Assembly: GCA_937925605.1 (NCBI GenBank)
Contig: CALALV010000064.1
Location: forward strand, 1-19,708
DNA length: 19,708 bases
Origin: an uncultured Woeseia sp.
Lineage (GTDB): Bacteria; Pseudomonadota; Gammaproteobacteria; Steroidobacterales; Woeseiaceae
Reading direction: 5' to 3'
Position 1 is the first letter of the stretch, and each line of letters begins with the position of its first letter. The notes under the pieces were generated by a model. That model had not been told where the DNA came from. It saw nothing but the letters and a program-made list of their open reading frames with translations, and did not search any database. Positions 16,815-19,708 of this stretch are shown in pieces. The position numbers were made by a program, and so were the translations under genes.

Positions 16815-17231
16815 TTACTCGCCCTGCAGCGTCACCGTCAACCTGCGGCTGTGCGGCGCGTGCCGGTGCTCCCACAGGAAGATGCCCTGCCAGGTGCCGA
16901 GCTTGAGGCGCCCGGCGCTGACCGGCAGGCCGAGCGCCGACTGCGTCAGCACCGAGCGCACGTGCGCGGGCATGTCGTCCGGGCCTTCCGCGGTGTGGGT
17001 GAACAGCGGATCGCCGTCCGGCACTGCGCGCGCCATCCAGGCCTCGAGGTCACGCAGCACGGCCGGGTCGGCGTTCTCGCACAGCATCAGCGACGCGCTC
17101 GTGTGGTGCACGAAGACCTGGCAGGTGCCGGTCGCCAGGCCCGCCGCGGCGACCGCCTGCTGCACGCGCCCGGTCAGATCGTAGCTGCCGCGGCCCTCGG
17201 TATCGACGCGAATCTCGGTCTGAAAAATCAT
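16815..17231 (-). CDS. yjbQ: YjbQ family protein (UPF0047)
   Basis: This is a 138-aa protein with the family's signature segments in order: VFVHHTSASLMLCENADP (39-56), a middle part with DPLFTHTAEGPDDMPAHVRS, and the C-terminal GRLKLGTWQGIFLWEHR. Three conserved His and several acidic residues form the likely metal or phosphate site. YjbQ proteins have been linked to a weak thiamine-phosphate-synthase activity; their main job is uncertain. Start and length match the family. The ATG at 17231 comes after an A-rich leader (GGTAAAAA) and a small hairpin, and no strong ribosome site is present. It is the last gene of a four-gene minus-strand group and converges on the peroxiredoxin gene across 100 nt with no clear terminator. 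Confidence 0.93.
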   Translation of the reverse strand: MIFQTEIRVDTEGRGSYDLTGRVQQAVAAAGLATGTCQVFVHHTSASLMLCENADPAVLRDLEAWMARAVPDGDPLFTHTAEGPDDMPAHVRSVLTQSALGLPVSAGRLKLGTWQGIFLWEHRHAPHSRRLTVTLQGE

Positions 17232-17243
17232 TTTTTACCAAGT

Positions 17244-17265
17244 ACTTGAGAGGCTTTTCTCAAGT
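17244..17265 (-). other. Small hairpin between histidine phosphatase and yjbQ
   Basis: ACTTGAGA and TCTCAAGT form an 8-bp perfect stem around a six-base loop, spanning the stop codon of the phosphatase gene and ending 12 nt before yjbQ. It sits in the most A/T-rich patch of the window. It could modulate coupling between the two genes; the T-run lies on the wrong side for a minus-strand terminator. Confidence 0.45.
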
Positions 17266-17865
17266 TGAGTCTGCCGCCGGCGCAGCCCGGTAGGGTTCGC
17301 CGTAACGCAGCCGGATCGTCTTGGTCTTGCCGAACCACGGGATCGACACGAGGTACAGGTTGTCGTACTCGTCGTCGGCAATCGGCGGCACCCGTTTGCT
17401 CGCGCCGAGATCGGCGATCAGCTGCGGAATCGTGTTGCTGTGCCCGACGACGAGGATGATCTCGCCCTTGTGCCGCGCGAGGATGTCCTCGAGCACGGCC
17501 TCGTTGTCCTCGTCCGGGTCGTAGGTCGTGATCGGTATGTCCAGCGCGTTCGCCAGCGGCTGCGCCGTCTCCTGCGTGCGCCGGAACGGCGTCGAGTAGA
17601 TGGCGTCGATGCCCTGGATGACGTCCGCATCCTTGAGCTGGCGGGTCAGCTCGGCGACCCGCTGACGGCCGGCGGGCGACAGCGGCGGGTCGTCGGCGGG
17701 CTCCGCCATTTTCTCGGCGTGACGGACGAAGATGATCGTCGTCGTCGCCTGCGATTCGAAGAACCAGGCAAGGCCGACCGCGATCGCGGTGTAGATGAGC
17801 ACGACCGCGGCGCGCCGCTTGCGGCGCCGGCGGCGGCGTTCGGGATCACTGGAATGGCTGGCCAT
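17260..17865 (-). CDS. Membrane-anchored histidine phosphatase (phosphoglycerate mutase-like, SixA-like)
   Basis: This is a 201-aa protein. An Arg-rich N-terminus (PERRRRRRKRRAA) is followed by one membrane helix (residues about 20-36), so the catalytic domain should face the periplasm. The catalytic RHAEK motif (Arg48, His49) forms the phosphohistidine, STPFRRTQETA gives the second Arg pair, and VVGHSNT (His142) completes the pocket. The short size and lack of an insert fit SixA-type or general phosphomonoesterase members and not glycolytic mutase. The substrate is unknown. It sits 57 nt after a small membrane protein and 28 nt before yjbQ on the same strand. The downstream stop overlaps a hairpin. 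Confidence 0.88.
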   Translation of the reverse strand: MASHSSDPERRRRRRKRRAAVVLIYTAIAVGLAWFFESQATTTIIFVRHAEKMAEPADDPPLSPAGRQRVAELTRQLKDADVIQGIDAIYSTPFRRTQETAQPLANALDIPITTYDPDEDNEAVLEDILARHKGEIILVVGHSNTIPQLIADLGASKRVPPIADDEYDNLYLVSIPWFGKTKTIRLRYGEPYRAAPAADST

Positions 17866-17922
17866 GGGGCGCGAGCTTACGGTTTTTCGGGCACGCTCGC
17901 CAAGACGCCGCGGTCCGCTGCG

Positions 17923-18216
17923 TCAGTCGCGCTCGTCCTCGCGCGGACGCGTCACCACGCGGAATTCGCCCTCGATGACGTCCCGGCCGGCCGCCGGCCG
18001 GGAGCGCCGGCGCGCGTCTCCGCCGCGCCGCCGTGCCCACCACAGGCGGATGCCGACGATCGCGGCCATGACGAGGAACAGGCTGCCGAGCGCAATGAAC
18101 GCGACGACGCCGACGACCAGCGACAGCGCGATCGCGATCACGCCGACGATGACGACGAGCGCGTTCGCCAGCGGGTTGCCCGCCGGCAGGGGCCGGTTGC
18201 GATACGGGGAATTCAA
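17923..18216 (-). CDS. Small membrane protein, two predicted helices, function unknown
   Basis: This is a 97-aa protein. The start is TTG at 18216, only 5 nt after the stop of the upstream DUF1579-type gene, with GAGG close before it; no better start exists in frame. An N-terminal NPLANA segment is followed by two long hydrophobic stretches (about residues 18-35 and 38-60), then a basic WWARRRGGDARRRSR segment and a polar tail with VIEGEFRVV. By the positive-inside rule the Arg-rich tail lies in the cytoplasm. I do not recognise a named family. Tight spacing on both sides suggests an operon with the DUF1579-type gene and the histidine phosphatase. Confidence 0.75.
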   Translation of the reverse strand: MNSPYRNRPLPAGNPLANALVVIVGVIAIALSLVVGVVAFIALGSLFLVMAAIVGIRLWWARRRGGDARRRSRPAAGRDVIEGEFRVVTRPREDERD

Positions 18217-18221
18217 GGGCC

Positions 18222-19088
18222 TCAGGGACCTCCGTCACTGCTGTCGCGCCGAGAATAAAAGCCTTCGAACCACGAAGTCCAGCTGGCACCGCCGTCGCTC
18301 GACTGCTCGAAGAACTGGCGAACGCGGCCGTCGGGCAGCGGGGTCCAGAGGCCGCGGAAGTCCGCGGTGCTGCCGTTCGCGACGTAGTGGATCTTGCCGA
18401 CGAGCAGCATGCCCTCCTCCGTCATGCCGCCGCGGATGTGGATCTGCGAACCGCCCTCGTCGTTCCAGACCTGCACCCATTCGTCGCTCGCCGCGTCGAG
18501 GTAATTGATGCTGTGGCCGCGCCCGCCGGTCACGGACTGCCATTCCTCGATCAGCACGCAACCCTGCTGGTCGGCCCGGATGCGGTTGCTGCCGGCGAAC
18601 GTGCCGTTCGGTGTGTGCACGTCCCAGTCGCCCAGCCAGAAGTCGAAAGCGCGGAAGCGCTCCTGGTGTGCGCAGGGGTACGCGCTGACCTCGAGTTCCG
18701 CCACCAGTTCGTCGAACGCCGGGTTACCGGCGAGCGCGCCGAGCTGCGGGTCGCCGGTGATCGACTGCAGGCCGGTGAAGCCCCCGTCGACCAGGCCGCG
18801 CAGCACGCCGACCGCCCCGGCCTCGTCGCCGGCCGCGAGTCGCTGGCGGGCCCGCTCGAAGCCGAGCGGGATCGGCGCGAGGCCGAGCCCGGCCGCACGT
18901 TCGAGCGCGCGCGAGGCGGTGGCGAGGTCGCCGGCTTCGCGCGCCTCCGCGGCCAGCGCACGCCAGGCCGCGGGATCCTCGCTCGCCGCGGCCTGCAACG
19001 CTTCGTAGCGTGCGGACAGGTCCGTGGCGCCGGCGGTCGCGAGCGGCAGGGCAGCCAGCAGCGCACAGGTAAAGACTACTTTGAGCAT
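18222..19088 (-). CDS. Secreted protein: TPR-like N-terminal part plus DUF1579-type C-terminal domain
   Basis: This is a 288-aa protein. ATG at 19088 follows GGGGAA and opens a clear signal peptide (MLKVVFTCALLAALPLATAG, cleavage near ATAGA-TD). The longer reading from 19181 runs into the tandem repeat and is rejected. Residues about 25-130 are Ala-rich helices like two or three tetratricopeptide repeats (DLATASRALERAAGLGLAPI). Residues about 140-285 match the DUF1579-like pattern: FDFWLGDWDVHTPNGTFAG, a long middle sheet, and LWTPLPDGRVRQFFEQSSDG ending in WFEGFYSRR. The function of this domain is unknown; the fold is expected to be a lipocalin-like barrel. It is the first gene of the four-gene minus-strand group. 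Confidence 0.85.
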   Translation of the reverse strand: MLKVVFTCALLAALPLATAGATDLSARYEALQAAASEDPAAWRALAAEAREAGDLATASRALERAAGLGLAPIPLGFERARQRLAAGDEAGAVGVLRGLVDGGFTGLQSITGDPQLGALAGNPAFDELVAELEVSAYPCAHQERFRAFDFWLGDWDVHTPNGTFAGSNRIRADQQGCVLIEEWQSVTGGRGHSINYLDAASDEWVQVWNDEGGSQIHIRGGMTEEGMLLVGKIHYVANGSTADFRGLWTPLPDGRVRQFFEQSSDGGASWTSWFEGFYSRRDSSDGGP

Positions 19089-19210
19089 GGCGATTCCCCG
19101 ATCGGCTCTTGCCAATTGTTGACAGCCATAGGGCCCCCCGGGTTCAGGTAAATCCGGCCGGGGCGCGCTGTGCGCGTCCAAAACGCCAGTTCTGCCGTTT
19201 TGTCGAATCC

Positions 19211-19258
19211 CAATCCGCCCGCCGAGTTGGTAATAGCGAACTTGGTGGGTGCGGATTG
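19211..19258. repeat. Long imperfect stem-loop inside the tandem repeat (copy at 19473-19520)
   Basis: CAATCCGCCCGCCGAGTT pairs with AACTTGGTGGGTGCGGATTG. This gives 18 pairs including G-U pairs and a two-base bulge, around loop GGTAATAGCG. The second copy is identical. Confidence 0.7.
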
Positions 19259-19316
19259 ATCTTTAGTGCGATGGCAGGTTCGGCGCCACTGTTGCCGGGA
19301 CAACGTGCCGGGGGAT

Positions 19317-19440
19317 TGACGGCCGCCATCCCTGGCGGCCGCCCCTGCGGGGCGCGCTGCGCGCGTCAGTTCGTCTCCTGCCGAATTCATGACGGCCGCC
19401 ATCCCTGGCGGCCGCCCCTGCGGGGCGCGCTGCGCGCGTC
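19317..19440. repeat. Pair of 51-nt hairpin clusters inside the tandem repeat (again at 19579-19702)
   Basis: The same 51 nt occurs at 19317-19367 and 19390-19440, and 262 nt later in the next unit. Each copy is three hairpins in a row: GGCCGCCA/TGGCGGCC, GCCCC/GGGGC and CGCGC/GCGCG. This is a REP-like layout. Confidence 0.75.
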
Positions 19441-19708
19441 CAAAACGGCAGTCCTGCCGTTTTGTCGAATCCCAATCCGCCCGCCGAGTTGGTAATAGCG
19501 AACTTGGTGGGTGCGGATTGATCTTTAGTGCGATGGCAGGTTCGGCGCCACTGTTGCCGGGACAACGTGCCGGGGGATTGACGGCCGCCATCCCTGGCGG
19601 CCGCCCCTGCGGGGCGCGCTGCGCGCGTCAGTTCGTCTCCTGCCGAATTCATGACGGCCGCCATCCCTGGCGGCCGCCCCTGCGGGGCGCGCTGCGCGCG
19701 TCCAAAAC

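Larger units (their letters stand above)
19160..19708. repeat. 262-bp tandem repeat, running off the window end
   Basis: Units start at GTCCAAAAC: 19176, 19438 and 19700, an exact period of 262. Two full units and the start of a third are visible. A partly matching lead-in (GGGGCGCGCTGTGCGCGTCC) precedes the first. The copies are nearly identical; unit one differs in its AAAACG hairpin (GCCAGTTC against GGCAGTCC). The period is not a multiple of three, all six frames look non-coding, and the unit is packed with inverted repeats. No other content is seen in this 600-nt stretch after the DUF1579-type gene. Confidence 0.93.

Noticed and set aside
19076..19664. Open frames across the tandem repeat
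   Set aside because: The period of 262 shifts frame every unit, composition is non-coding, and no ribosome site is seen.
19160..19708. Integron attC array or CRISPR
   Set aside because: Units are near-identical at 262 bp with no cassettes or variable spacers, and no integron integrase or cas gene is in view.

Overview
The window is high-GC DNA, dense with genes. The gene types point to a gammaproteobacterium of a xanthomonad, Woeseia-like or Chromatiales-like kind; this is an inference. They include a TonB-dependent receptor, a TPR-sulfotransferase, an S8 peptidase with a Tyr-Leu-Trp repeat tail, a DUF1579-type secreted protein and YjbQ. There is one RNA gene, tRNA-Arg(CCT). No integrase, transposase or CRISPR array was seen.

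Left part (1-3743): the N-terminus of a CocE/NonD-type hydrolase (minus strand, cut by the window edge) overlaps by four bases an upstream ATP-grasp-like protein. This pair diverges from a secreted S8 (subtilisin-like) peptidase, and the gap between them carries a perfect CRP-type palindrome. The peptidase ends in nine copies of a GYLWTD hexapeptide. A small lipoprotein with a DxDxDG loop follows. Both plus-strand genes end at hairpins.

Central part (3784-15671): one long minus-strand run, in transcription order: S9 prolyl-oligopeptidase-type lipoprotein, MocR-like regulator, nitrilase-superfamily amidohydrolase, TonB-dependent receptor, TPR-sulfotransferase, beta-lactamase-fold serine hydrolase, MFS transporter, tRNA-Arg(CCT). 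Gaps are short (18, 85, 105 and 54 nt), and the hydrolase/MFS junction is a GTGA overlap, so the protein genes may form an operon of about 11.7 kb. It looks like an outer-membrane capture, periplasmic cleavage and inner-membrane transport system for an unknown amide- or peptide-like compound. Two oddities stand out. The MocR-like protein has Gln where the PLP-binding Lys should be, and it carries an extra C-terminal domain. The sulfotransferase and serine hydrolase lack a clean stop and start between them, so they look joined by a -1 frame break.

Right part (15746-19088): a plus-strand GNAT acetyltransferase and PrxQ/BCP-type peroxiredoxin pair faces a minus-strand group: a DUF1579-type secreted protein, a small two-helix membrane protein, a membrane-anchored histidine phosphatase and YjbQ.

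Right edge (about 19160-19708, running off the end): a 262-bp tandem repeat rich in hairpins and with no credible gene. Each unit contains a long stem-loop, two copies of a 51-nt hairpin cluster, and the same AAAACGGCA/TGCCGTTTT hairpin that ends the lipoprotein gene near 3720.
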